From the NCBI GenBank assembly GCA_028293625.1, contig JAQGOL010000002.1:62001-126000 (forward strand): DNA of 64,000 nt. Direction: 5' to 3'. The stretch is from Chthoniobacteraceae bacterium (GTDB taxonomy: Bacteria > Verrucomicrobiota > Verrucomicrobiia > Chthoniobacterales > Chthoniobacteraceae). Below are positions 9,398 to 18,197 of this stretch, piece after piece (position 1 is the stretch's first letter; each line of letters begins with the position of its first letter). Both the position numbers and the translations under genes were made by a program. Under the pieces are notes generated by a model that saw nothing but the letters and a program-made list of their open reading frames with translations, had not been told where the DNA came from and did no database searches.

Positions 9398-10513
9398 ATG
9401 AACGCCACTATCCCCATCGAGCATACCGATTCCATTAACGCGAAGATTCTTGCGGTCTCCGAGGACCTGATCGTCGGCTTCCATCGCCAGCCTTTCCACG
9501 TGATAGCAAGGCAAGCGGGCGTTCCTCTGGAGACTGTGCTTGAACGGATCCATGCGATGGTGGAAGCCCGTGTGATTCGCCGGGTGCGCCAGACGCTGCT
9601 TTCCACCAAACTGGCGCATGGTGCGCTTGTGGCCTGGAAAGTGCCGGAGGAGAAACTCAACGCCGCTTTCGATTTCATGTCGTTGAATGACCCTTTTTCG
9701 GGTCACGTGGTCATTCGATCGACTGACACGGAGGTTTCCGGATCCGGTTACCGGCTCTGGACCACGCTGAAGGTCCCCGTGGGTGAGTCGCTTGATTTTC
9801 ACGCGAAGGCGCTTTTGCGGCTGACCGGCGCGACTGAATATCTGCTCATGCCGGCGCACGGTGTGTTTGCGCTCGGTGTGGGGCATGTGCGCAGAAAAAC
9901 GCTCGAGCCCGGGGATAAATCCGACGAGCCGGCCGTGATGATGACAACGGTTCCCGTGGAGCTTACCGCCGAGGAATGGAAGGTGTTGCTCGCGCTAAAG
10001 GAAGAGCTGACGCTCGATGAAATCGTTGAAAATCCATGGCAATCCCGTGCGGATCTTGCCGGTGTCTCGATTGAACGGTTTTGTGAGGTGGCCGAAACCT
10101 TGAATGCAAAGAAAGTCATCGGCCGTTTCTCCACTTTTCTCGAGCATGTGAAGCCTTCCTCAACCGGCGAGCGGGTGACGCGGTTTAATGGGCTTTTCCA
10201 TTGGGCGGTTCCCAAGGGCCGCGAGATGGAAGCGGGCGCCGAAGTGGGCCGCCATTTCTGCATGACTCACTGTTATTGGCGGGAAGGCGGCACGCAGTTC
10301 GCCGGCGTCAACATCATGGGTGTAATGCATGGGACCGAAAAAAGCCGCGTGATGGAGCACAAAGCAGCCATCGACCGCCACCTCGATGCCATCGGGCTGC
10401 CTGTCTCGTATACGAATGTCTTTTGGGGCGGCCGTTCCGAAATCAAGCCCTCGGAGATCTCCCCAAAAGTCTTCGCGGAATGGCATGCCCGGCACGCTTC
10501 CACGGAAGCATAA
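9398..10513 (+). CDS. Fused two-domain siroheme decarboxylase (AhbA/AhbB, NirD/L-like) or Lrp/AsnC-like protein
   Basis: The 371-residue protein carries two tandem units, each a winged-helix HTH followed by an AsnC-type ligand domain. Unit 1 has FHVIARQAGVPLETVLERI and RRVRQT, then FSGHVVIRSTDTEVSGSGYRLW. Unit 2 has LAGVSIERFCEVAETL and KKVIGRF, then RHFCMTHCYWR and NIMGVMHG. The pair THCY.R ... (N)I.GVMHG is typical of siroheme decarboxylase subunits (heme d1 and alternative heme pathways), normally made as two proteins that form a heterodimer. A GTG at 9356 would add 14 residues of no family likeness, so I chose the ATG at 9398. No other heme-pathway gene is adjacent. A plain Lrp/AsnC regulator is the alternative. 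Confidence 0.65.
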   Translation: MNATIPIEHTDSINAKILAVSEDLIVGFHRQPFHVIARQAGVPLETVLERIHAMVEARVIRRVRQTLLSTKLAHGALVAWKVPEEKLNAAFDFMSLNDPFSGHVVIRSTDTEVSGSGYRLWTTLKVPVGESLDFHAKALLRLTGATEYLLMPAHGVFALGVGHVRRKTLEPGDKSDEPAVMMTTVPVELTAEEWKVLLALKEELTLDEIVENPWQSRADLAGVSIERFCEVAETLNAKKVIGRFSTFLEHVKPSSTGERVTRFNGLFHWAVPKGREMEAGAEVGRHFCMTHCYWREGGTQFAGVNIMGVMHGTEKSRVMEHKAAIDRHLDAIGLPVSYTNVFWGGRSEIKPSEISPKVFAEWHARHASTEA

Positions 10514-10635
10514 ATCCGCGCCGCCTCTGCATACAATGGGCGGATAGGGCAATCGGAGCGCCGTCGAAATCCGATGCGGCCGGTTGGATTAGTGATATGC
10601 CTTAAGCGCCCCCCGGAGTTTGTCTCCCGCACCTC

Positions 10636-11802
10636 ATGACCGCCCCGTATCCCCATCGTTTTTTCCTGCTTGCGCTTGCTCCTCTTCTTTTTGGATTGGG
10701 CGGGTGCAATCGTTCCAAGAGCCAGCCGGTGCGCACCCAGAAAGCGGCGGTGCCGGTGGTGATCGGCGAAGTCATACGCAAGGATATGCCGGTCATTGTC
10801 CGGGCGATTGGCCGGGTGACCTCCTCGGCGACGGTATCGATCAAACCGCAGGTGACAGGAACCATTTCCGAAGTGCATTTCACCGATGGGCAATCGGTCC
10901 GGAAAGGCGATCCGCTTTTCACGATGGATAAACGGCCGTTTGAAGTGGCGCTTGACCAGGCAAAGGCCACACTCGCTGAAGCGCAGGTGAAAGCCGAGAA
11001 CGCCAGCACCCAGGCAAAGCGGTATTCGACCCTCGATAAATCAGGAAGCGTTTCCAAGGAGCAGCTCTCCGATATCGCGTCGACGGCGCAGGCTGCGTTA
11101 TCGACTGTGCAAGTGGCGGCCGCGGGAGTCAAAAACGCAGAGCTTCAGCTGGCTTATTGTTCGATTCATGCGCCGATTGACGGGCGTGCCGGAAAAGCGC
11201 TGGTGACCGAGGGCAACGTTGTTTCCGCCAATCAAACTGACCTGGTGGTGGTCAACCAAATCGCCCCGGTGCAGGTGACTTTCGCGGTCGCCGAGCAGCA
11301 CCTGATGGCGGTTCAGCGCGGAATGGCCGGTGGAAAGCCGAAGGTCACGGCCCGCACATCCGGCATCGAGCGGCAGAATGCGGTCGGGGAACTCATTTTT
11401 GTGGATAACACGGTGAAAGCCTCCACCGGCACCCTTGAATTAAAAGCTGCGTTTGCCAATGACCCGCAGGTGTTGTGGCCAGGGCAATTTGTCGGGCTGC
11501 GGGTGGAAGTGGGCATTGACCGGGAGGCTGTCGTGGCGCCCGCGGCGGCGGTGCAGGACGGGCAGGGCGGCTCGTATGTTTTTGTCATCGGACCGGATAA
11601 AAAGGCGGAGATGCGCAAAGTGGTGGTCGATCGAAGCGCCAATGAAGAATCGGTGATTCGCAGCGGGCTGACGGGCGGCGAACAGATCGTAATCGACGGC
11701 CAAAGCCGCCTGACTGTTGGCAGCGTGGTCGAGATTGTCCCGCCGGCGCCCGGGTTGACTTCCGTGGAGGCAAAGGCGGAACCGGTCCTGGCAAAGCCAT
11801 GA
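10636..11802 (+). CDS. RND efflux periplasmic adaptor lipoprotein (membrane fusion protein)
   Basis: This 388-residue HlyD/AcrA-family adaptor links the inner-membrane pump to an outer-membrane channel. A lipoprotein signal peptide ends in the lipobox GLGGC (Cys about residue 24). It is followed by the barrel-sandwich half-motif KPQVTGTISEVHFTDGQSV, a coiled-coil hairpin (AKATLAEAQVKAEN to AELQLAYCSI), the second lipoyl half HAPIDGRAGKALVTEGN, a beta-barrel and the C-terminal proximal domain with VVAPAAAVQDG. Its stop overlaps the next gene's start (ATGA), so the two are translated together. It resembles MdtA-type adaptors. No TolC-like channel gene is adjacent. Confidence 0.93.
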   Translation: MTAPYPHRFFLLALAPLLFGLGGCNRSKSQPVRTQKAAVPVVIGEVIRKDMPVIVRAIGRVTSSATVSIKPQVTGTISEVHFTDGQSVRKGDPLFTMDKRPFEVALDQAKATLAEAQVKAENASTQAKRYSTLDKSGSVSKEQLSDIASTAQAALSTVQVAAAGVKNAELQLAYCSIHAPIDGRAGKALVTEGNVVSANQTDLVVVNQIAPVQVTFAVAEQHLMAVQRGMAGGKPKVTARTSGIERQNAVGELIFVDNTVKASTGTLELKAAFANDPQVLWPGQFVGLRVEVGIDREAVVAPAAAVQDGQGGSYVFVIGPDKKAEMRKVVVDRSANEESVIRSGLTGGEQIVIDGQSRLTVGSVVEIVPPAPGLTSVEAKAEPVLAKP

Positions 11803-14800
11803 GCATTCCAGAGCTCTGTATCCGGCGCCCGGTCATGACCACGCTGATCATGATCGGCCTGGTCGCGTTCGGACTTCTCGCCTACCGTCAGTTGCCGGTG
11901 AGCGATCTGCCGACTGTCGATTTCCCCACCATCTCGGTGACCGCCACTCTGCCGGGCGCAAGTCCCGAAACAATGGCTGCCTCCGTCGCCACGCCGCTTG
12001 AAAAGCAGTTTTCCACCATTGCCGGGATCGATTCGATGGATTCGAGCAGTGGCCTCGGTACCACGAGCATCACGATTCAGTTCGCCCTCAACCGCGATAT
12101 CGACGCCGCCGCGCTCGATGTGCAGACTGCGATCTCGACCGCCTCGCGCAGCCTGCCTTCCTCCATGCCGGCGCCGCCTTCCTTTCGGAAGGTTAATCCG
12201 GCCGAATCGTCGATCCTGCTTCTCTCGCTGGTGTCGGAAACCTTGCCGCTCTCCAAGGTGGATCAATATGCGCAGACGCTTCTGTCGCCGCGAATTTCCA
12301 CCGTCTCGGGCGTTTCCCAGTTGCAGGTTTTCGGTTCGCAGAAATATGCGGTCCGTGTGCAGCTTGAACCATTGGCCCTTGCAGCCCGCGGGATCGGTTT
12401 GGGTGAAGTCAGCACAGCGATCCAGGGCGCCAACAGCAATACGCCGACAGGCATTCTTGACGGGAAAACGCGGATTTTCACCGTGGAAAGCAGTGGCGCG
12501 CTGAAGGACGCAGCCGATTTTCGTGAAGTGGTGGTGGCATATCGCGACGGAGCGCCCGTGCGTTTGGAGGACGTGGCGCTGGTGTCGGATTCGGTGGAAA
12601 ACACCCGGATTGCCGGCTGGTATAATGACACGCCGGGCATTGTGATGGGAGTCAAGCGGCAGCCGGGTGCCAACACGGTTGAAGTGGTCGATCAGATCCT
12701 GGCGCTGCTGCCCGATTTGCGCGAGCAGCTCCCGGCCGGCATTGAGTTGAAGGTGCTGATTGATCGTTCCAAAACGATCCGGGAATCGGTGCACGATGTG
12801 CAATTCACCCTGTTGTTGAGCATCGCGCTGGTGGTGCTGGTGATCTTCCTCTTTTTACGCCGGTTCACCGCCACCATCATCCCAAGCATCGCGATCATTC
12901 TCTCGATCATCGGGACTTTTGCCGTGATGCACCTTTTGGGCTTCAGCCTGAACAATCTCTCACTGATGGCGTTGACCTTGTGCGTCGGTTTCGTGGTCGA
13001 TGACGCCATCGTGGTGCTGGAGAACATCGTGCGCCACATGGAGGAAGGGGAGTCGCCCATGGATGCCGCCATGCGCGGCTCCAAAGAGATCGCTTTTACG
13101 GTCATCTCAATGACGATCTCGCTCGCCGCGGTGTTTCTCCCGGTGCTTTTCATGGGCGGCATTCTCGGACGTTTGTTCAATGAATTCGCGGTGACCATCG
13201 GCGTCGCGATTCTGATTTCGGGAGTCGTCTCCCTTACCCTCACTCCCATGCTCTGCAGCCGGTTTTTGCGCCCGGAAAAGGAAGCAAAAAAACCGGGCCT
13301 GACCGATCGGGCGATTGGAGCCATGTTCACGGCATACGAACGGACATTGCGCGTGGTCCTTCGTTTCCCGCGGCTCACCTTGCTGGTGACTTTCTGCACG
13401 ATCGCCGCCACGGCCTGGGGCTTTATTGCCATTCCCAAGGCGTTCATTCCTGCGGAGGACATCGGGCAAATTTCCATTGTCACCGAGGGAGCGCTCGATG
13501 CCTCGTTCCAATCGATGGTGGTGCATCAGCGTGCGGCCGCCAAAATCCTGCTCGCGCATCCCGCGGTTGACGGATTTTCCTCCAGCGTCGGTTCGGGCGG
13601 CGGCAATGCCACCAGCAACAGCGGCCGCTTTAATGTGCAATTGAAGCCCCGCAAACAACGAGCTTCGGCCCAGAAGGTGGTAGTTGAGCTTCGCGAACAA
13701 TTGTCCCGGGTTCCGGGAATTCGTGCGTTTCCATCGGTGCCGCCAGTGATCCGGATCGGCGGTGTGTCGTCCAAAAGCCCGTATCAATTCAGCCTTTCAA
13801 GTGTGAATCTGGAGGCGCTTTATAAAGCGGCCCCGCAGGTCGAAGCGAAACTTCGCTCGGTCCCGGGCCTGATCGATGTGACCTCCGACCTGCTTCTGAA
13901 TAGCCCCCAGGCGTTTGTGAAGATCGACCGGGATCGCGCCGGTTCCCTGGGCATCACCGCCGAGCAGATCGATTCGGCGCTCTATAATGCGTATGGCAGC
14001 CGCGAAGTTTCCAATATCTATACCGCGGCCGATGAATACTCGGTTATCCTGGAAGTCCGCCCATTGTTTCAGGAAACGCCCGAGCGGCTCTCGGCCATTT
14101 ACCTGCGCTCCGCGGCGGGCGACCTCGTCCCGCTGGATGCCGTGGCCGAAATCAGCAGCACCACCGGCCCGCTCACCATCAATCATCTTGGTCAATTGCC
14201 TGCGGTAACCGTCTCGTTCAACCTGGCGCCGGGCGTTTCCCTGGGTGAAGCGGTGAACCGGATCGAGGCGGCGGTAGCCGGGGTGGTCCCCATCGGCGTG
14301 ACCACGCGGTTCCAGGGAGAAGCGGCGGCGTTTCAATCGTCCCTGGGCAATCTCGGCCTGCTTCTGGTGATGGCGGTGCTCGTCATCTATCTGGTTCTCG
14401 GCATCCTTTACGAAAGCTTCATTCATCCGCTGACCATCTTGTCGGGCCTGCCGGCAGCCGGCGCCGGCGCGCTCGTGACCCTGATGCTTTTTGGCGAAGA
14501 CCTGAGCGTCTACGGGTTTGTTGGAATCCTGATGCTCATCGGGATCGTTAAAAAGAACGCGATCATGATGATCGACTTTGCGCTCGAAGCGGAACGCAAT
14601 CATGGCAAATCGCCGGCCGACTCCATTGTTGAAGCGTGCCTGGTCCGGTTTCGCCCGATCATGATGACGACCTTTGCGGCCCTGATGGGAGCGCTCCCGA
14701 TTGCGATGGGCATCGGAGCCGGAGCCGAATCCCGGCGTCCGCTCGGTCTGGCAGTGGTTGGGGGTCTGCTCTTTTCCCAGGTGCTGACCCTGTATATCAC

Positions 14801-14897
14801 TCCCGTTGTTTATTTATATATGGACCGGGTACAGCAGTGGTTCGGTCGCGATTCCCGCAAAGTGCCGGAATTAACGCCGGCACCGTTAAGCCACTGA
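11799..14897 (+). CDS. RND multidrug efflux transporter, inner-membrane subunit (AcrB/MdtBC-like)
   Basis: This 1,032-residue HAE-1 type RND pump has the usual length and twelve membrane helices with two large periplasmic loops. The start (IPELCIRRPVMTTLIMIGLV) and DLPTVDFPTISVTATLPGA are typical. The proton-relay residues are visible: the Asp pair in CVGFVVDDAIVVLENI in helix 4 and the Lys in IGIVKKNAIMMIDFA in helix 10. It needs the upstream adaptor and an outer-membrane factor from elsewhere. The substrate may be drugs, dyes or bile-like compounds; specificity cannot be read from sequence. The gene ends 20 bases before a strong terminator hairpin. Confidence 0.95.
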   Translation: MSIPELCIRRPVMTTLIMIGLVAFGLLAYRQLPVSDLPTVDFPTISVTATLPGASPETMAASVATPLEKQFSTIAGIDSMDSSSGLGTTSITIQFALNRDIDAAALDVQTAISTASRSLPSSMPAPPSFRKVNPAESSILLLSLVSETLPLSKVDQYAQTLLSPRISTVSGVSQLQVFGSQKYAVRVQLEPLALAARGIGLGEVSTAIQGANSNTPTGILDGKTRIFTVESSGALKDAADFREVVVAYRDGAPVRLEDVALVSDSVENTRIAGWYNDTPGIVMGVKRQPGANTVEVVDQILALLPDLREQLPAGIELKVLIDRSKTIRESVHDVQFTLLLSIALVVLVIFLFLRRFTATIIPSIAIILSIIGTFAVMHLLGFSLNNLSLMALTLCVGFVVDDAIVVLENIVRHMEEGESPMDAAMRGSKEIAFTVISMTISLAAVFLPVLFMGGILGRLFNEFAVTIGVAILISGVVSLTLTPMLCSRFLRPEKEAKKPGLTDRAIGAMFTAYERTLRVVLRFPRLTLLVTFCTIAATAWGFIAIPKAFIPAEDIGQISIVTEGALDASFQSMVVHQRAAAKILLAHPAVDGFSSSVGSGGGNATSNSGRFNVQLKPRKQRASAQKVVVELREQLSRVPGIRAFPSVPPVIRIGGVSSKSPYQFSLSSVNLEALYKAAPQVEAKLRSVPGLIDVTSDLLLNSPQAFVKIDRDRAGSLGITAEQIDSALYNAYGSREVSNIYTAADEYSVILEVRPLFQETPERLSAIYLRSAAGDLVPLDAVAEISSTTGPLTINHLGQLPAVTVSFNLAPGVSLGEAVNRIEAAVAGVVPIGVTTRFQGEAAAFQSSLGNLGLLLVMAVLVIYLVLGILYESFIHPLTILSGLPAAGAGALVTLMLFGEDLSVYGFVGILMLIGIVKKNAIMMIDFALEAERNHGKSPADSIVEACLVRFRPIMMTTFAALMGALPIAMGIGAGAESRRPLGLAVVGGLLFSQVLTLYITPVVYLYMDRVQQWFGRDSRKVPELTPAPLSH

Positions 14898-14917
14898 CCT
14901 TCTCCGCCTGAAAAGGG

Positions 14918-14948
14918 TGCGGGGCTGGCATTCGAAACCAGCCCCGCA
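14918..14948. terminator. Strong hairpin terminator between convergent RND pump and fasciclin genes
   Basis: TGCGGGGCTGG, a 9-base loop and CCAGCCCCGCA form a perfect 11-bp GC-rich stem in the 65-base gap between two converging genes. It can serve both strands. On the plus side it is followed by an A/T-containing stretch ending GGTTTTC. Confidence 0.8.
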
Positions 14949-14962
14949 TACAACCGGTTTTC

Positions 14963-15445
14963 TTACGGAATCAGAACAGTGTCGATGACGTGGATGACGC
15001 CATTGCTTGCGGCAATGTCTGTCTTGACGACATTGGCGGCGCCGACTGTCACTTTGCCCGCGTCCACTTTGATGGCGACTTCCTTGCCATTCACAGTCTT
15101 CGGGCTGGAGGTTTTGACGTCCGCCGCCATGACTTTGCCGGGCAGCACGTGATAGGTCAGAATGCCTGTCAGTTTGGCTTTGTTCTCAGGCTTCAGCAGC
15201 ATCTCAACCGTGCCCGCGGGAAGCTTGGCAAATGCTTCATCGGTAGGTGCAAAAACGGTGAATGGCCCTTTGCCGTTCAATGTATCGACCAGGCCCGCGG
15301 CTTTCACTGCGGCAACCAGGGTATTAAATTGGCCTGCTCCGGCGGCGACGCCGACGATGGTTTTTTCTTCGGCTGCCGACAGGTTGGCGGTAAACAGGGT
15401 TGAGACCGTTGCGAATGCTGCGGCAATGAGGATGAGTTTTTTCAT
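14963..15445 (-). CDS. Secreted fasciclin (FAS1) domain protein
   Basis: The 160-residue protein has a signal peptide ([25 protein letters not shown]) and one complete FAS1 domain. Both family motifs are visible: H1 as [15 protein letters not shown] and H2 as [12 protein letters not shown], with the intervening YHVLPGKV. Such single-domain proteins are secreted or anchored adhesion proteins; the mycobacterial relatives MPT70/MPT83 belong to the regulon of the ECF factor SigK. A SigK-like sigma gene and an anti-sigma-like gene sit just upstream here, which suggests the same control logic. Confidence 0.93.
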   Translation of the reverse strand: MKKLILIAAAFATVSTLFTANLSAAEEKTIVGVAAGAGQFNTLVAAVKAAGLVDTLNGKGPFTVFAPTDEAFAKLPAGTVEMLLKPENKAKLTGILTYHVLPGKVMAADVKTSSPKTVNGKEVAIKVDAGKVTVGAANVVKTDIAASNGVIHVIDTVLIP

Positions 15446-15697
15446 GGTTTGTTTAAGTTGCAGGGAGCGATGAGTCGGTCCCGCGAGCCACTTAACGTTC
15501 CGGCCTGGAGAGCGGGTGCGGGAATTCGTTTGAAAAAATCATCTTATCCGCGCATCCATTTGGAGTCCCCGCGGGCATTGTTGCGCCCGGGTTTTCCCGA
15601 TGCGGCGAGGCTTTAAAAAAGTCGTGCCAAAAAGTATCCGGCCGGGAAGCAGCGGCGTATAGCGTCCTGTTTGTCGATCCCACTGCCTCGCTTTCAA

Positions 15698-16273
15698 ATG
15701 CTTAACGAATTCTTGCAAAACCAAGCCGCGCTTTACGCTGCCGGCACAATGACTGCCAAAGAACGCGAGCAGTTTGAACTCGTCCTCGAATTTCATCAGG
15801 AGCTGCGCGAATGCGTGACCGGCTTGGCCGAGGTTGGCGCGGCGGTCATGCTTGCCACCCAGTCGTCCACGGGCGCGCTCCCTTCCCCCGGTATCAAGTC
15901 GCGTCTTGCCAGGCTCATAACAAAGCGTCCGCAGCATTCTGCCCAGGACGCGATGGTCATGTCGGGCCCTGACGGTCTCGTGCAGTGGATCAATCCGGCC
16001 TTCAGCACGATGTGTGGATATACCCTCGAAGAGCTGCGCGGCAGGAAGCTGGGTCCAATCTTGCAGGGCGTGAAAACCGATCCCGAGGTGGCGGCCAGGA
16101 TGCGCCGGGCAGTCAGTGAGTTGCGCGAGTGCCGGGAAACGATTCTCAATTACCACAAGAGCGGTTCGCCCTATTGGGTCGATGTTGCCATCACGCCGAT
16201 CCTTGATGACGCAGGCGAACTGTTATGGCTCGTTGCCCGGGAACGTGAGCTTACTGATCCGGCGGTTGCTTAA
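15698..16273 (+). CDS. Soluble anti-sigma-like protein fused to a LOV-like PAS domain without the photocysteine
   Basis: This is a 191-residue protein in two parts. Residues ~1-55 (NQAALYAAGTMTAKEREQFE...) look like the zinc-less anti-sigma domain of RskA-type proteins. Residues ~90-185 form a PAS/PAC domain of LOV style: WINPAFSTMCGYTLEELRGR, LQGVKTDPEV, ILNYHKSGSPYWV and ITPILDDAGELLW. True LOV domains have GRNCRFLQG with a flavin-reactive Cys; here the motif reads GRKLGPILQG, so no photocysteine exists. There is no membrane helix, unlike RskA. I used the ATG at 15698; an in-frame TTG at 15671 is possible. Its 3' end overlaps that of the convergent sigma-factor gene by 23 bases. Role as an anti-sigma factor is inferred. 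Confidence 0.75.
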   Translation: MLNEFLQNQAALYAAGTMTAKEREQFELVLEFHQELRECVTGLAEVGAAVMLATQSSTGALPSPGIKSRLARLITKRPQHSAQDAMVMSGPDGLVQWINPAFSTMCGYTLEELRGRKLGPILQGVKTDPEVAARMRRAVSELRECRETILNYHKSGSPYWVDVAITPILDDAGELLWLVARERELTDPAVA

Positions 16274-16895
16274 GGGGTTGTGAACGAAACGCCGCACGCT
16301 GCAGTTTTGGGCTGAGCAAATCCCTTAACTTCATCATTCCACGCCGAATACGCGCCTTGACCGTGTCGAGCGGTTCGTTGAGGCGCTCGGCGATCTGGGA
16401 TTGGGTGAGCGAGGAAAAAAACGCCAGTTCGATTGCCTGGCGTTGATCCGCTGTAAGCTTGTGAATCGCCTCGCGCACCAGCTGGCTTGTCTCCTCCGAG
16501 GCGACTGCGTCAAAGGAACTCCGGTCATCAAAGTGCTCAAACGTCTCGCGCTGCACGTCGTCCTGAAGCCGGCTCCGGCGTTGAGTGGAGCGCAGGCGGT
16601 CGATGGCTTTGTTCCGGGTCAAGGTGATCGCCCACGTCATCGGTTTGCCACGGGCCGGATCATAGAGCGGCGCTTTTTCCCAGATCTGGATGAAGACATC
16701 CTGAAGCACGTCCTCGGCAGCCTCCTGATTGTTTAGCACGCGGTAGGCGGTGGAAAACAAGATCCCGGAAAATCGATCGTAAAGCTCCTCAAACCCGAGG
16801 CGGTCGCCCTGCGCAATCCGCCGCAAAAGCGCGATCTCCGCTTCGAGTTCCAATTCAGGAGGGGGTTCCATGTCGGTCGAGCTTGATGGAGCCAT
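16251..16895 (-). CDS. ECF RNA polymerase sigma factor, SigK-like
   Basis: The protein has the full ECF layout. Region 2 is GFEELYDRFSGILFSTAYRV, LNNQEAAEDVLQDVFIQIW and ITLTRNKAIDRLRSTQRR. Region 4 is LTADQRQAIELAFFSSLTQ, SQIAERLNEPLDTVKARIRR and GMMKLRDLL. The wording of both regions is close to the SigK/RskA-controlled group. I chose the ATG at 16895; the frame runs on to 16961 but the extra residues look untranslated. It directs core polymerase to alternative promoters and is probably held by an anti-sigma factor, for which the convergent PAS gene is the local candidate. Confidence 0.9.
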   Translation of the reverse strand: MAPSSSTDMEPPPELELEAEIALLRRIAQGDRLGFEELYDRFSGILFSTAYRVLNNQEAAEDVLQDVFIQIWEKAPLYDPARGKPMTWAITLTRNKAIDRLRSTQRRSRLQDDVQRETFEHFDDRSSFDAVASEETSQLVREAIHKLTADQRQAIELAFFSSLTQSQIAERLNEPLDTVKARIRRGMMKLRDLLSPKLQRAAFRSQPLKQPPDQ

Positions 16896-16988
16896 GGCAC
16901 GCCGACAACAGAAACCGATATTGGCCCTCTCCCGGTGATCATCCCGGGCGCCGACGGGCAAGCGGTCGCATCCTACGAATGCTTTGCG

Positions 16989-17477
16989 TCACGAACCGTG
17001 CTTGTAGGCGCGTTCCACAACCGCGATGTCAGGCTTGCCCATTTGAAATATCGCCTGCATGGCGCGCTGGGAGTTTACGGACTCATGATCCTTGAGCAGT
17101 TCGGGGAAAATGCTCGGAACAATCTGCCAGGAAACGCCGAACTTGTCCTTGAGCCATCCGCATTGGTGCTCGGAGCCGCCCTCCGATAACTTCGCCCAGT
17201 AATAATCCACCTCTTCCTGCGTCTTGCAATCGACCTGAAAGGAGACCGCCTCGTTGAACTTGAACATGGGCCCGCCATTGAGCGCGGTGAAAGGCTGTCC
17301 GCGAATCTCAAAAGCCACGATCATGACTGTGCCGGGCGGCTTGCCATGGATCTCCTTGCCGGCTTCTCCATAACGGCCGATCTCTCCGATTTTGGAATCC
17401 GGAAAAATGGAGATGTAAAACTGAGCGGCTTCCTCGGCTTGATTATCAAACCAGAGACACGGGGTGATTGGTTTCAT
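16989..17477 (-). CDS. VOC-family protein of the PhnB / 3-demethylubiquinone methyltransferase-like group
   Basis: The 162-residue protein starts MKPITPCLWFDNQAEEAAQFY, followed by FPDSKIGEI and FTALNGGPMFKFNEAVSF, as in PhnB-like vicinal-oxygen-chelate proteins. The end has CGWLKDKFGVSWQIVPSIF and the motif AMQAIFQMGKPDIA. Members of this group have no settled substrate; the old name 3-demethylubiquinone methyltransferase is misleading. It is the last gene of a minus-strand run after DUF899, 15 bases downstream of it. Confidence 0.92.
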   Translation of the reverse strand: MKPITPCLWFDNQAEEAAQFYISIFPDSKIGEIGRYGEAGKEIHGKPPGTVMIVAFEIRGQPFTALNGGPMFKFNEAVSFQVDCKTQEEVDYYWAKLSEGGSEHQCGWLKDKFGVSWQIVPSIFPELLKDHESVNSQRAMQAIFQMGKPDIAVVERAYKHGS

Positions 17478-17492
17478 GGAAGTGGGGGTTGG

Positions 17493-18197
17493 TTAATATT
17501 CATCGTGACGCCGCCACCAGACATACGGCGCGGATTGTGGCCAGCCGGCCGGCGAGTCCTCCCAGGCCTCCTGCCGTCCGAAAGGCGTCCAATCAAGAAG
17601 AGTAAAGTTAGTGTCGACCGCTTCCAATGCCCGATCGGTGGTGAAATAGGTGTGAAAGATATCGCCGCCGTTGCGCAAAAAGACGCTGAGTCCGAACGTC
17701 TCGCCTTCCGGGGTGCTCACGCCAAAGTCCTCGTTGAAGGTGGTGCCCTCGGAGGAATACCAGGGAATTTTCCAGCCCATGCGCTGCTTGTAAGATTCGA
17801 GGTTTGCCAGCGGCGCGCGCGAGACCAGTGCAAGGGAAGTGTCGCGGGCATGCAGGTGGGCGAGGGGACCCATGTGATCGACAACCATTGAGCAGCCAGG
17901 ACAGCCCGCCGTTGGCCATCCACCCACCCCCGGCGCAAACATGAAGTGATAGATGATAAGCTGGCGGCGTCCTTCAAACAGATCGAGCAGGCTCGCCTTG
18001 CCGGTGTGGCCATCGAGGACGTAATCCTTTTCAATCCTCACCATCGGCAACCGGCGCCGTTCCGCGGCCAATGCATCGCGCGCCTGCGTGGCGGCTTTTT
18101 CTTTTACCAGCAATCGATCGCGTGCCCGTTGCCATTCCTCCCGTGAAACAATCGGCGGATGGCTGAGCAGTTCGTTATTGTTTGGTGCAGGATTCAT
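17493..18197 (-). CDS. DUF899 family thioredoxin-like protein
   Basis: Starting at MNPAPNNNELLSHPPIVSREE, this 234-residue protein matches the DUF899 family throughout: EEWQRARDRLLVKEKAATQ, YVLDGHTGKASLLDLFEGR, LIIYHFMFAP, a redox-like GCPGCSMVVDHMG (CPGC), and the end VDTNFTLLDWTPFGRQ. The fold is thioredoxin-like and the CxxC suggests a redox role, but the substrate is unknown. The frame could extend to 18305, but the ATG at 18197 lies in a 4-base overlap (ATGA) with a 31-codon gene upstream, which fixes the start. DUF899 genes often travel with VOC and stress genes. Confidence 0.9.
   Translation of the reverse strand: MNPAPNNNELLSHPPIVSREEWQRARDRLLVKEKAATQARDALAAERRRLPMVRIEKDYVLDGHTGKASLLDLFEGRRQLIIYHFMFAPGVGGWPTAGCPGCSMVVDHMGPLAHLHARDTSLALVSRAPLANLESYKQRMGWKIPWYSSEGTTFNEDFGVSTPEGETFGLSVFLRNGGDIFHTYFTTDRALEAVDTNFTLLDWTPFGRQEAWEDSPAGWPQSAPYVWWRRHDEY

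Noticed and set aside
11313-12803. 496-codon open frame on the minus strand
   Set aside because: Antisense to the RND adaptor and pump genes, whose motifs are certain. Its residue make-up (very rich in R, H, G) is that of a mirror frame of GC-rich DNA.
13107-14603. Two long minus-strand frames under the RND pump
   Set aside because: Shadow frames; no start context, no family likeness and full overlap with a certain gene.
15698-16273. Blue-light photoreceptor (true LOV domain)
   Set aside because: The required NCRFLQG cysteine motif is replaced by KLGPILQG, so classic photochemistry is not possible.
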